10,337 bases of DNA from CAYUNA01 sp047629355 (GTDB lineage: Bacteria; Bacteroidota; Bacteroidia; Chitinophagales; Saprospiraceae), in assembly GCA_047629355.1 (NCBI GenBank), contig JBLHWU010000217.1:1-10337 (forward strand), written 5' to 3'. Positions 1-7,564 of the stretch are shown here, in pieces. Each line of letters opens with the position of its first letter. Positions within the stretch are counted from its first letter, which is position 1. A program made the translations under genes and the position numbers. Below the pieces are notes generated by a model, which searched no databases, was not told where the DNA came from, and was given only the letters and a program-made list of their open reading frames with translations.

Positions 1-144
1 TGCTTGTCCTTTTCCCTTTAAAAAAACACAAAAAATAGTTCCGTAACGAAGGCTATGCAACGATTTTTTGAATTCTTTAAAAGAAAAAATTACGGCGCAT
101 TATGGTCCAACTTATTAAATCGTTTTTCCTTACTACAAAAAATT

Positions 145-175
145 AAACCTTCGTTGCTTTAAGCAGCGAAGGTTT
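145..175. terminator. Stem-loop terminator candidate, possibly bidirectional
   Basis: The arms AAACCTTCGTTGC (145-157) and GCAGCGAAGGTTT (163-175) pair over 13 bp with a single G·T wobble around a TTTAA loop. On the plus strand the stem runs into TTTTCTGTTTT. On the minus strand the outer sequence reads TTTAATTTTTT, which is also U-rich, so it could end transcription in either direction. The gene it would serve is not in the window. The left arm can also pair with GTAACGAAGG at 43-52, again with one wobble. Confidence 0.55.
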
Positions 176-220
176 TCTGTTTTAAAATCTTTGTTTGTAT
201 CTTTTTAATGGTTCGAGGTA

Positions 221-253
221 ACGTTTACTAAACCTCAAAGGTTTAATAAACGT
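221..253. repeat. 15-bp inverted repeat, 3-nt loop
   Basis: The arms ACGTTTACTAAACCT (221-235) and AGGTTTAATAAACGT (239-253) are complementary at 14 of 15 positions around the loop CAA. The odd pair (228/246) is C·A on the plus strand and G·U on the minus strand, so the full stem forms best in minus-strand RNA. No T-run follows directly, so it is not a standard terminator. Its right arm is shared with the next hairpin (242-279). It could be an RNA element, an extragenic repeat or a protein-binding palindrome. Confidence 0.6.
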
Positions 254-279
254 GCAGTAGCCTACCACGCTTTATTAAA
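242..279 (+). repeat. Alternative hairpin overlapping 221-253
   Basis: TTTAATAAA (242-250) pairs with TTTATTAAA (271-279). CGTG (251-254) pairs with CACG (266-269) across a one-base bulge (C270). GTA/TAC (257-259 with 263-265) can close the top. This gives up to 16 bp and uses the same bases 242-253 that form the right arm of the preceding hairpin, so the two structures exclude each other. On the plus strand the stem is followed after about 12 nt by T7AT6 (292-305), loosely like a terminator. Function is unknown. Confidence 0.5.
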
Positions 280-418
280 ATGATACCTTCGTTTTTTTAT
301 TTTTTAAAAAATCTCCCCTTCAGGCAGCAAAACTCAAACTCTTCGTATCTCTTCTATATACTAATCTGTTTAAGCTGAAAATATTTCCAAATTACGGATA
401 AAAGAACCTCAAAAGCCG

Positions 419-426
419 CATTTTTG
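419..426 (+). promoter_or_regulatory. Weak Bacteroidota -7 promoter candidate
   Basis: CATTTTTG differs by one base from the Bacteroidota -7 consensus TAnnTTTG and sits in a context (AAAAGCCGCATTTTTGCAG) like many promoters of this phylum. I see no clear TTG at the -33 position, so the call is tentative. If used, transcription would start near 433 and give a leader of about 100 nt for the large surface protein. Weaker near-matches lie at 186-193 (AATCTTTG) and 198-205 (TATCTTTT). Confidence 0.3.
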
Positions 427-452
427 CAGTTCCATCCGTAGGAAAAATGAGG

Positions 453-486
453 AATGATGGATCTCCTGATGAAAAAAACCATCATT
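453..486 (+). promoter_or_regulatory. Leader stem-loop before the large surface gene
   Basis: AATGATGG (453-460) and CCATCATT (479-486) form a perfect 8-bp stem with an 18-nt loop ending in A7. It lies 50 nt upstream of the start codon, inside the predicted leader. No T-run follows, so it is not a terminator. It could affect mRNA stability or translation; this is inference from position only. Confidence 0.35.
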
Positions 487-535
487 TATCGTTATATAAA
501 GTCCAAATTCGATACAAAATTAAAAATCAAAATTT

Positions 536-3500
536 ATGAAAGTCTGCCAACTCCTTTTCTCGCTTTTAATCCTACTTGGATACGCTCAAAATAGCCAGGC
601 ACAATGTACGTTCGACGTTTTTGTGGATACCCAAGGAGTATCCTGTGACGTTGCCTGTGTGGATGTATTTATTAATGTGCAAGGTGGTCAAGGACCTTAC
701 CTATATGAATTTCAAGGGATGACGACGACTCAAGCTGTTATTACTGTCTGTGAATTTGGTACTTTTACCATCACAGTGACAGATGCCAATGGGGATGTAT
801 GTGTTACTGACTTTGAGGTCTTTGGTTTTGATGAGCCAACGGTATTTATTGATGGTCCAGATTGTTTGGTTTCAGGCAATACCTCTGTTTTAGCAGCGAT
901 AGTGAATGGTGGTGTGCCTCCTTATGCTTTTCAGTGGAGTACTGGTGAAACCAATCAGGAGGTTGCTATTTTTGAGGCAGGGACTTACTGTGTCACTATC
1001 TTTGATAGCAATGGTTGTATCACAGACGCCTGTTACGAAGCAGAAATAGGCGGTTTTATTCCAGAAATTGAAGTCGTTTCCGGCGCGGTTTGTTTCAACC
1101 CTGATACGCTTTCTACCGCTTGTCAAAAAGTTTGTACCAATACCGTTGTTACTTATCAAGTGACCAATGCCAATGGCGCGGAGGTGGAATGGACGATTAA
1201 TGGCGCGGTTGATTTTGAAGTAAATGATGACCAAGTGACGGTGACTTGGGGCGAAGCGGGCTTTGGAGAAGTGACGGCGACGGTTGGAGAACCTGGTGAC
1301 CCGACAACCAATCCTTTGAGCGTTTACTGTGGACAATATGCCGAAACTAATCCTGATATTTCAACTGGAGCTGGCTATGTTTATTTTGAAGGAGGAACTG
1401 GACCTTACACTTACTCGATTGATGGTGTAACACTTCAAACAGTAGTAGCTGGCGGATTGTATATTTTTGAAGACTTATTGATTGGTAACTATGTTGTAAC
1501 CGTCACAGATGGTTCAGGAGAAACTTTTACTTGTTCTTTTTTCATCAATGAAGGTGGCTGTTTCGTGAGTGCTTATGCTTCAATTACACCAAGTGTGCCA
1601 AATGCTTGTACGGGCGCAGTTGATTTAACGGTAGTTGGTAGTAGCCCATTTTACGAAACGCTGTGGTATGGTCCAAACGGAAATATTTTTACTGGGGAAG
1701 ACCTTATGGATGTTTGTTGCGGCGACACTTATAATGTAGAGATTACTTGGGGACAAAATTGTACAGATTCCCTTGAAGTCAATATCCCTTGTGGATTTCC
1801 TCAAACTTGCGGCGGTGAAACAACCCTTTGCGTAGAAATTTTAGAAAATCCTATCTCTCAATTTACAACCAATCCTGCGGCAAGTGCTGGTGTGGTTGAC
1901 ATTTGTAAAGGACAGCCTATTGAATTTTTCAATATCAGTGTCGGCGGAAGCACGTACATCTGGGATTTTGATGATTTTACCAATTCTGTTTTGGAAAATC
2001 CAATTCATACCTATCCGCAAGCAGGAAGCTACGAGGTCAGTTTGATTGCTCGAAATGATTGCTTTTGTGCAGATACTTCGACGATTATTGTCAATGTTTC
2101 TGATTTAGAAATTCCAGAAATCGAGTGTGTCGGTACGGTTTGTAAAGGGGAAACGGTGACTTATGAAACAGTTGCAGGTTGTGGCGGTTACAGCTGGACA
2201 GTTACAGGCGATGCGACGATTATTGAAGGTGGAACGCCATCTGATAATTACATTACAGTTGAATGGAATCAAGGCCCAGAAGGTATAATTGAACTGACTG
2301 TTATGAATTGTAATCCTGCACTTTGTGATGCGACAGCAGTTGCGGTTATTCCAATTCTTACCGATGATGTATCGTTGATTGACGGGCCAGATAAAGTTTG
2401 TCCAAATGATATTGTCAACTATGCAATTACTGATTTTGGTGGAACAGAATTCACTTGGTCGGTTTCTGGTGGAAATATTTTAGAAGGACAAGGTACGAAT
2501 CAAATTACAGTAGAATGGACGGGTTCGCCTTTGCAAAATCCGCATTCAGTGACCATTAATTATGAAAATTGCTTCCTTAACTGTGGCGGTTCTGACCAAA
2601 TGAATGTCAATATTCGTTCTGAGTTTTACCTTGCTGGTCCAATTGAAGTTTGTCAAAATCAATCCGCAGATTATAATGCAATCGACGCAGGCATGGTGAT
2701 TGGAACGAATGTGAATTGGATATTATTAGATGGTAGTGGCGTGAGTATTCAAACAGCAGGACCGAGTAGTTCGACCAGTTTTACTTTCAACGTGCCTGTT
2801 GGAAATTATACCCTGCAAGCTGTCCCTCAAAATCTATCTGGTTCATGTAATACCATTTATGAAATTTCAATTATAGTCAATGCTTTACCACCGTTGCCAA
2901 CCGCAGTTAATGGTATAGATTTGATTTGCCCAGGCACGGCTTATACTTATAATGCAGATGGTTTGCCCGTGCATGAATTCCATTGGTTTATTAATAATGG
3001 TGGTGTGATGACGGAAGATTTTGGTGACCAATTGAATGTCATTTGGGGCGCAAGTCCACCGTATGAATTACAGCTTTCGCAAATCGCAGTATCAGGTTTG
3101 CAATGTGAATCTCAAACAATTGTCTTTTCCGCAACGGCTATTTCAGGCTTTATCCTTTCGGGAACGGAACAAATTTGCCGCGAACAAAGCGGTTTATACA
3201 ATGCCGATGCTTTTGAAAATATAGACTACGCATGGACAGTCACTCCCGAAGATGCTGGAACAATTATCGACGGCGAAGGCACAGCGAATGTTGAAATTTT
3301 CTGGCACAGCGCAGGAAATCACACGATTACTTTAGATGTTTGTGGTATGACGGAAACGTTGGCAGTAACCATTTTTGACTTACCAGAACCAACTGCTGTT
3401 TTTCCTGCTTTGCTTTGCCCATTTGAAGAAGGATTCGTTTCAACTACTGTTTTATATGATGCGTATGAATGGCGTGACGAGTTTGGCGGTGTAGTTTCAA

Positions 3501-6500
3501 TAGACCCAAATCCGGGCTTGATTCCAGGTTATTACGAAGTTGTTGTCACTGACGCAAATGGCTGTACGGGCAACGATATTTTTAAAATTGAAGGCTTACC
3601 ACAACCAAATGTTTCAATCTCATCGCCAGATATTTTAGGTCTCTGCCTTCCAAGCACAATTACATTATATGCGATTGAAATCACAGGTGGCTACGATTAT
3701 CAATGGTATCAAGATGGCGTAGCTACTGGAACAAATGCTTCCACTTTGGACATTTCTGACCCGGGCGGTTATTACACCATTGTTACTGACCAAAATGGCT
3801 GTACGGCACAATCGAATACCTTGAATTTCATCGACTGTGCAACGGCAGGTGGAGTATGTGTTGGTGGCGTCTGTGTCGGCGGTGATGGTGGTGGTGGTGG
3901 AAATCCTGGACCTGGCTGTACTCCTGCGGGCGTGGTAGATTTTACTTTTAATACAACTGGGGAATGCAACGTTATTGAATTTCAAAATACCTCTATCAAT
4001 TACCTGCCAGGTAGTGAAAATTGGAGTTTCCAAGATTTTGATAGTGGCGCAGCAAATAGTTCTAGTGTGATGAATCCGGCGCATTTGTTTTCAAAACCGG
4101 GCTTCTTTAGAGTGCGTTTGAGTGTTACTTTATTAGACGCAGCAGGTATGCCTTGTGGGACTTGGTGGACAGTAAAACCAGTGATGGTTCCTGCCGCAGC
4201 GGACTTTTTGACTGACCAAGGTTGCGTCGGTTCGCCAGTTCAATTCAATGACCACTCCGCATTTTTACCTGCTGAAATTACAGAAATCACAGGATGGTCA
4301 TGGGATTTCGGAGACCCTGCCAGTGGCGCAGCGAATACTTCAACTGACCAGAATCCAACGCATACTTACGCAGATGAAGTATTTTATACGGTAACTTTGA
4401 CGATTACGACCACAGAAGGTTGTACTTCAACCGTTCAAAAACAAGTAAGCGTCAATCAAGCACCAGAAATCACGTTCTTGCCACCAGTAATTAATTGTCA
4501 AAATACGAGCCTCGAATTTGTATTAGATTATCCAGCTGGCAACAATATCGTGGATGTTATTTGGGATTTTGGTGATGCTGCGAGTGGCGATGCCAATAGC
4601 AGTATTCAAGAAACTACTTACCACGCTTACGAAACGCCAGGTGATTACGATGTAGTGGCAACAGCAACGAATATTTACGATTGTACCGCGACTTATACGA
4701 CAGTTGTAACGGTGGAGCCAAATACCTTAATGGGAACAATTGACCCACCTGCACCATCGCCAATTTGTGAGGGTGACGACATGGACTTGACGGCTTCTCC
4801 GGGCGGTAGTTTCTGGAATTGGTCAACGGGTGAAAATTCAGAAACCATCAACGTTTCAGCAGAAGGCGTGTACTCGGTGACGGTGACAAATGAGGATGGC
4901 TGTACTTATTCGCCAGCTCCTGTTTTAGTAGAAATTATCCCTGCGCCAATTGGTACAATCCAAGCCATAGAATACAATGAATATGAACAACCAACGGGCT
5001 ATTTTGACAGTGGCTATACGGTTTGTGAAGGCGAGGATGTTTATTTGTTTACACAAACGAGCGCAGATTACACTTTCAATTGGTCAACAGGTGACCCGAC
5101 ACAAGAAATCTCGTTTACTGATGATAAAGGTAATTTGCTACCCGCAGGTTCGCATGACTTTTCAGTAACAATTACCAATACAACGACTGGCTGTAGCTCT
5201 GTTGCTGGACCGTTTGAAGTCGTCATTAATCCGACGCCGAATAACGTTACCATTTCATCGACTCCAGGTGGTCCACTTTGCGACGGCGCATCGGCTACTT
5301 TGAACGTTGACAATCCAGATGCTAACTTGACTTATGTTTGGAATACAGGCGAACAAGGCACGAGTATTCTGGCATTTGCAGCGGGTGAATATTTCGTAAG
5401 AGCAATTAATAGCTTTGGCTGTGAAGGCGAGAGTAACCGTATTTCGATTGAAAACGCACCAAACATCAACAGCGTGCCAAGCGGTTGTCACTTCTCTTGC
5501 TTGCCAGACACGATTTGTTTGCCAAATATTCCAAATATCGCTGCTTATCAATGGTTTATGGATGGCGTTGCGATTCCAGCACCAGAAGGAACAGTAGCAG
5601 ATTTAATCATCAACCAAAACGGTTCTTACACCGTGGAATTGATAGACGTATTCGGCTGTACCGCGACTTCTGACCCTGTGGTGATGACTTTAGTACCGGG
5701 CTTTGGAAATATTTTAGGGGAAGTTTGGTTTGATGTGAATGAAAGTGGCTCGATTGACGCGGGTGATACTTTGGTGAGCAATATGGAACTTATTTTAATC
5801 GACAACGGGATGTTCTTGGATACGGCAGTTACGAATGGAAGTGGTTTTTACGGCTTTGCCAATCAGGTATCGAGCAATAATTATACGTTATTGTTCAATA
5901 CTAATAATTTGCCGCCAACTTGGAATGTTTACCAAGCAAGTCAAAGTGCTTCTTTGAATGGTTGTGATGATGAAATAATTGTTGATTTCTTACTCTTCGA
6001 TAATTGCGTTTCGCCACCAACCGCTTTGACTGTTGAAACTTGCGCAGGCGAACAAGTCGAGTACGACGGTATCCTATTAAACGGAGGCGATGTCCAAGAC
6101 TTTACGTTACAAAATCAATACCAATGCGACTCTATCGTAACAGTGACGGTCGATGAATTGCCAACGTATGCAGACAATGTGAATTTAAAAGCTTGTCAAG
6201 GTTTGATGATTGAATACGATGGCGTGATGTTGAATCCAGGTGATATGCAAGATTTTGATTATCAAACCTTTACGGGCTGTGATTCTACGATTACAGTGAC
6301 AGTTGAGGAAGTTGTGCCATCGTTTAGTCAAGTGGATTTGGAAGTTTGTAAAGATGAAACAGTATCGTTTATGAATTTAGATTTTGCTGCTGGGACAAGC
6401 CAAGATTTCGTTTTCGCGGACCAATACGGCTGTGATTCAACGATAACGCTCGTAGTTGATGCTTACCCAGAATTGACCTTCGATTTGACTGCTGAAAAAA

Positions 6501-7225
6501 TTTGCTTCAACGCAATTGACGGCGCAATTGAAGTCATTGATATTCAAGGTGGCGCAACCGGTTTAGAATACTCAATTGATGGTTTAAATTATCAAGCAAC
6601 AGTTTTATTTGAAAACTTGCAAGCAGGGGTTTATGACGTTTATGTGCGAGACGACAATGGTTGTATTTATGAAAATGCCATCGAAATGCCAACGATTCCT
6701 GCGCTCAATATTTCGGTAGAAACGGGCATCATTGATTGTGCAGACGACGGCGTAGAATTGAAACCAATCGTCACCAATGCCAATCCTGCGGAAGTGACTT
6801 GGGAATGGTCTGATGGCAGCACGGAACCGACGCTTTTCGCAAAAGAAGCAGGCGTTTATTCTTATGCAGTCACCAATAATTGTCAAACGGAAACGGGGCA
6901 AGTAGAAGTGAAATGGGCACAAGATGGACGCACGCAGTTCTTCTTTATGCCGAATGTCTTCTCGCCAAATAATGACGGTGCCAATGATGATTTCTCTGCA
7001 TATTTAGAGCAAAATGTGGAAGTGCAGAAATACACGATGAAAATCTTCGACCGCTGGGGTACGATGATGTTTGAAACGGATAATCATCTCAATAAATGGG
7101 ATGGTAATTTTGGCGGAAAATTAGCTGGAACAGGCGTTTATGTAGTCTATGTAGATGCGATATTTATAGCTTGTGGACGGGAAATTCGGGAGCAATTGGA
7201 AGGCGATGTTACGCTGCTTCGATAA
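536..7225 (+). CDS. Giant PKD/SprB-like surface protein, T9SS type B
   Basis: A 2229-residue modular exported protein. A signal peptide covers residues 1-22 (hydrophobic LLFSLLILLG, cleavage SQA|QC). The ATG is secure: an in-frame TAA lies 13 nt upstream. Approximate modules: SprB-like (23-97, 270-345, 1979-2060); PKD with WDF(D/G)D (443-521, 1133-1219, 1222-1305, 1309-1390); PKD-like Ig folds (177-265, 525-1000); W-x-x-G Ig-like modules (98-172, 1001-1101, 1395-1720, 2065-2130); Gly linker (1105-1126); SdrD B-like (1724-1800); three 51-residue repeats (1831-1983); and a gliding-motility-associated C-terminal domain (2135-2229) with NVFSPNNDG, KIFDRWG and GTGVYVVYV. In known families this last domain is the T9SS type B sorting signal, so Sec then T9SS export to the surface or medium is expected. 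Adhesion is inferred; no enzyme domain is visible. It is cysteine-rich, so disulfides are plausible. Its 3' end faces trxA across paired terminators. Confidence 0.95.
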   Translation: MKVCQLLFSLLILLGYAQNSQAQCTFDVFVDTQGVSCDVACVDVFINVQGGQGPYLYEFQGMTTTQAVITVCEFGTFTITVTDANGDVCVTDFEVFGFDEPTVFIDGPDCLVSGNTSVLAAIVNGGVPPYAFQWSTGETNQEVAIFEAGTYCVTIFDSNGCITDACYEAEIGGFIPEIEVVSGAVCFNPDTLSTACQKVCTNTVVTYQVTNANGAEVEWTINGAVDFEVNDDQVTVTWGEAGFGEVTATVGEPGDPTTNPLSVYCGQYAETNPDISTGAGYVYFEGGTGPYTYSIDGVTLQTVVAGGLYIFEDLLIGNYVVTVTDGSGETFTCSFFINEGGCFVSAYASITPSVPNACTGAVDLTVVGSSPFYETLWYGPNGNIFTGEDLMDVCCGDTYNVEITWGQNCTDSLEVNIPCGFPQTCGGETTLCVEILENPISQFTTNPAASAGVVDICKGQPIEFFNISVGGSTYIWDFDDFTNSVLENPIHTYPQAGSYEVSLIARNDCFCADTSTIIVNVSDLEIPEIECVGTVCKGETVTYETVAGCGGYSWTVTGDATIIEGGTPSDNYITVEWNQGPEGIIELTVMNCNPALCDATAVAVIPILTDDVSLIDGPDKVCPNDIVNYAITDFGGTEFTWSVSGGNILEGQGTNQITVEWTGSPLQNPHSVTINYENCFLNCGGSDQMNVNIRSEFYLAGPIEVCQNQSADYNAIDAGMVIGTNVNWILLDGSGVSIQTAGPSSSTSFTFNVPVGNYTLQAVPQNLSGSCNTIYEISIIVNALPPLPTAVNGIDLICPGTAYTYNADGLPVHEFHWFINNGGVMTEDFGDQLNVIWGASPPYELQLSQIAVSGLQCESQTIVFSATAISGFILSGTEQICREQSGLYNADAFENIDYAWTVTPEDAGTIIDGEGTANVEIFWHSAGNHTITLDVCGMTETLAVTIFDLPEPTAVFPALLCPFEEGFVSTTVLYDAYEWRDEFGGVVSIDPNPGLIPGYYEVVVTDANGCTGNDIFKIEGLPQPNVSISSPDILGLCLPSTITLYAIEITGGYDYQWYQDGVATGTNASTLDISDPGGYYTIVTDQNGCTAQSNTLNFIDCATAGGVCVGGVCVGGDGGGGGNPGPGCTPAGVVDFTFNTTGECNVIEFQNTSINYLPGSENWSFQDFDSGAANSSSVMNPAHLFSKPGFFRVRLSVTLLDAAGMPCGTWWTVKPVMVPAAADFLTDQGCVGSPVQFNDHSAFLPAEITEITGWSWDFGDPASGAANTSTDQNPTHTYADEVFYTVTLTITTTEGCTSTVQKQVSVNQAPEITFLPPVINCQNTSLEFVLDYPAGNNIVDVIWDFGDAASGDANSSIQETTYHAYETPGDYDVVATATNIYDCTATYTTVVTVEPNTLMGTIDPPAPSPICEGDDMDLTASPGGSFWNWSTGENSETINVSAEGVYSVTVTNEDGCTYSPAPVLVEIIPAPIGTIQAIEYNEYEQPTGYFDSGYTVCEGEDVYLFTQTSADYTFNWSTGDPTQEISFTDDKGNLLPAGSHDFSVTITNTTTGCSSVAGPFEVVINPTPNNVTISSTPGGPLCDGASATLNVDNPDANLTYVWNTGEQGTSILAFAAGEYFVRAINSFGCEGESNRISIENAPNINSVPSGCHFSCLPDTICLPNIPNIAAYQWFMDGVAIPAPEGTVADLIINQNGSYTVELIDVFGCTATSDPVVMTLVPGFGNILGEVWFDVNESGSIDAGDTLVSNMELILIDNGMFLDTAVTNGSGFYGFANQVSSNNYTLLFNTNNLPPTWNVYQASQSASLNGCDDEIIVDFLLFDNCVSPPTALTVETCAGEQVEYDGILLNGGDVQDFTLQNQYQCDSIVTVTVDELPTYADNVNLKACQGLMIEYDGVMLNPGDMQDFDYQTFTGCDSTITVTVEEVVPSFSQVDLEVCKDETVSFMNLDFAAGTSQDFVFADQYGCDSTITLVVDAYPELTFDLTAEKICFNAIDGAIEVIDIQGGATGLEYSIDGLNYQATVLFENLQAGVYDVYVRDDNGCIYENAIEMPTIPALNISVETGIIDCADDGVELKPIVTNANPAEVTWEWSDGSTEPTLFAKEAGVYSYAVTNNCQTETGQVEVKWAQDGRTQFFFMPNVFSPNNDGANDDFSAYLEQNVEVQKYTMKIFDRWGTMMFETDNHLNKWDGNFGGKLAGTGVYVVYVDAIFIACGREIREQLEGDVTLLR
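3851..3928 (+). repeat. Gly-rich GGT-repeat linker within the surface protein
   Basis: This stretch encodes residues 1105-1126 of the large protein: a duplicated G-G-V-C-V followed by G-G-D, five glycines and N-P-G-P-G. The DNA contains consecutive GGT codons (about 3885-3899), a simple repeat open to slippage. The linker separates an N-terminal half of mostly SprB and PKD-like modules from a C-terminal half that opens with three canonical PKD domains. It probably acts as a flexible hinge. Confidence 0.7.
6026..6484 (+). repeat. Three tandem 51-codon repeats (153 bp each)
   Basis: Residues 1831-1881, 1882-1932 and 1933-1983 of the large protein are three repeats of exactly 51 residues. Conserved cysteines fall at 1836, 1887 and 1938, and a CDS-I/T-x-T/V signature starts at 1864, 1915 and 1966. 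Units 1 and 2 share EYDG-x-x-LN-x-GD-x-QDF; unit 3 keeps only QDF plus the CDS motif. DNA identity between units is moderate, so the duplication is old and kept in frame. The two cysteines per unit, 28 residues apart, suggest one disulfide per unit (inference). Confidence 0.85.
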
Positions 7226-7238
7226 TTAAAAATGTAGC

Positions 7239-7282
7239 ATTAAAAATGGCTTGCACTTGGGAGAGTGGGAGCCATTTTTTTT
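7239..7282 (+). terminator. Terminator of the surface-protein gene (copy 1)
   Basis: AAAAATGGCT (7242-7251) pairs with AGCCATTTTT (7270-7279), and the run of T continues to 7282, starting 17 nt after the stop codon. The inner CACT/AGTG can extend the stem. The reverse strand also ends in T5, so it may act in both directions. The unit ATTA-A/G-AATGGC to the T-run is repeated at 7411-7453 with 40 of 43 bases identical. Confidence 0.75.
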
Positions 7283-7410
7283 GACAAGAAATTAGTGTTT
7301 GTGAATACGTTTTCAAATATTAGCTCCAGAGCGGCGGCTCTCTTGGTAACAGGGCTATGATTCTTGTATAAAGCTAAATCGTAGCGGCTGCCGCCTGTGC
7401 TTTCTTAAAA
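7283..7410. other. GC-rich structured spacer between duplicated terminators
   Basis: This gene-free segment is clearly more GC-rich than its flanks from 7328 to 7400. It contains a perfect AGAGC/GCTCT hairpin with a GGCG tetraloop (7328-7341) and an 11-bp palindrome GCGGCTGCCGC (7384-7394). TTAGCT (7320-7325) can pair with AGCTAA (7372-7377), and GGCGGC (7333-7338) with GCCGCC (7390-7395). The hexamer AGCGGC occurs directly at 7330-7335 and 7383-7388. A copy of an interspersed extragenic repeat or a small structured RNA are both possible; no promoter or ORF longer than about 20 codons is evident. Confidence 0.45.
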
Positions 7411-7453
7411 ATTAAGAATGGCCTGAACTTGGGAGAGTGGGAGCCATTTTTTT
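7411..7453 (+). terminator. Second copy of the terminator element
   Basis: AAGAATGGC (7414-7422) pairs with GCCATTTTT (7443-7451) with one G·T wobble, then T7 ends at 7453. It matches 7239-7281 at 40 of 43 positions, including the loop ACTTGGGAGAGTGGGA, which is unusual because terminator loops are normally free to drift. It could act as a backup terminator for the large gene or as a block against read-through from either convergent gene. Confidence 0.65.
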
Positions 7454-7506
7454 ATAAATACTGATTCTTTGAAAAAACCTATGAAATAAGTGTTTTCCAA
7501 TAAAGC

Positions 7507-7541
7507 AAAAAAAGGGAGCAAAACCTAAGTCTTGCTCCCTT
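7507..7541 (-). terminator. Rho-independent terminator of trxA
   Basis: On the minus strand AAGGGAGCAA (7541-7532) pairs perfectly with TTGCTCCCTT (7521-7512) around a 10-nt loop, followed by a T-run that continues to 7507. It lies 23 nt downstream of the trxA stop codon. The plus-strand side has no T-run, so it is directional for trxA. Confidence 0.9.
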
Positions 7542-7564
7542 GTCATCATTGAATAAATCAATAA

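Larger units (their letters stand above)
1..535. other. Non-coding region rich in stem-loops
   Basis: I find no credible protein-coding gene here. The stretch is A/T-rich and holds three strong inverted repeats (145-175, 221-253, 242-279), a shorter leader hairpin (453-486) and a weak promoter candidate (419-426). The octamer CCTTCGTT occurs at 148-155 and 287-294, and its complement AACGAAGG at 45-52, so the same arm sequence recurs in both orientations across about 250 bp. An in-frame TAA at 521-523 separates this region from the large gene. The first 140 bases may be the downstream flank of a gene that lies outside the window. No tRNA cloverleaf was found. Confidence 0.7.

Noticed and set aside
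200..240. GGTTCGA resembling a tRNA T-loop
   Set aside because: No acceptor, D or anticodon stems can be built around it, and the sequence takes part in a long inverted repeat instead.
454..594. 46-codon upstream ORF overlapping the start of the giant gene
   Set aside because: It starts at ATG 454 in another frame, lacks a ribosome-binding sequence, is not recognisable as a leader peptide, and its 3' half is just the signal-peptide region read out of frame.
536..607. Lipoprotein signal on the giant protein (Cys24 just after the cleavage region)
   Set aside because: The residues before Cys24 (N-S-Q-A-Q) do not fit a lipobox, while A22|Q23 is a good signal peptidase I site and T9SS cargo normally uses that enzyme.
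890..1336. 148-codon open frame on the minus strand
   Set aside because: It lies wholly inside the large plus-strand gene, whose modules are clear here. The antisense translation is rich in Arg, His and Ile with no recognisable domain, so it is a frame shadow.
3665..4084. Minus-strand frames with Pro-rich or Thr-rich low complexity
   Set aside because: The proline and threonine runs are the complement of the Gly codons in the hinge of the large protein.
7301..7360. Short GTG-initiated ORF (19 codons) in the spacer
   Set aside because: It has no ribosome-binding context, lies inside a structured GC-rich segment and is short enough to occur by chance.
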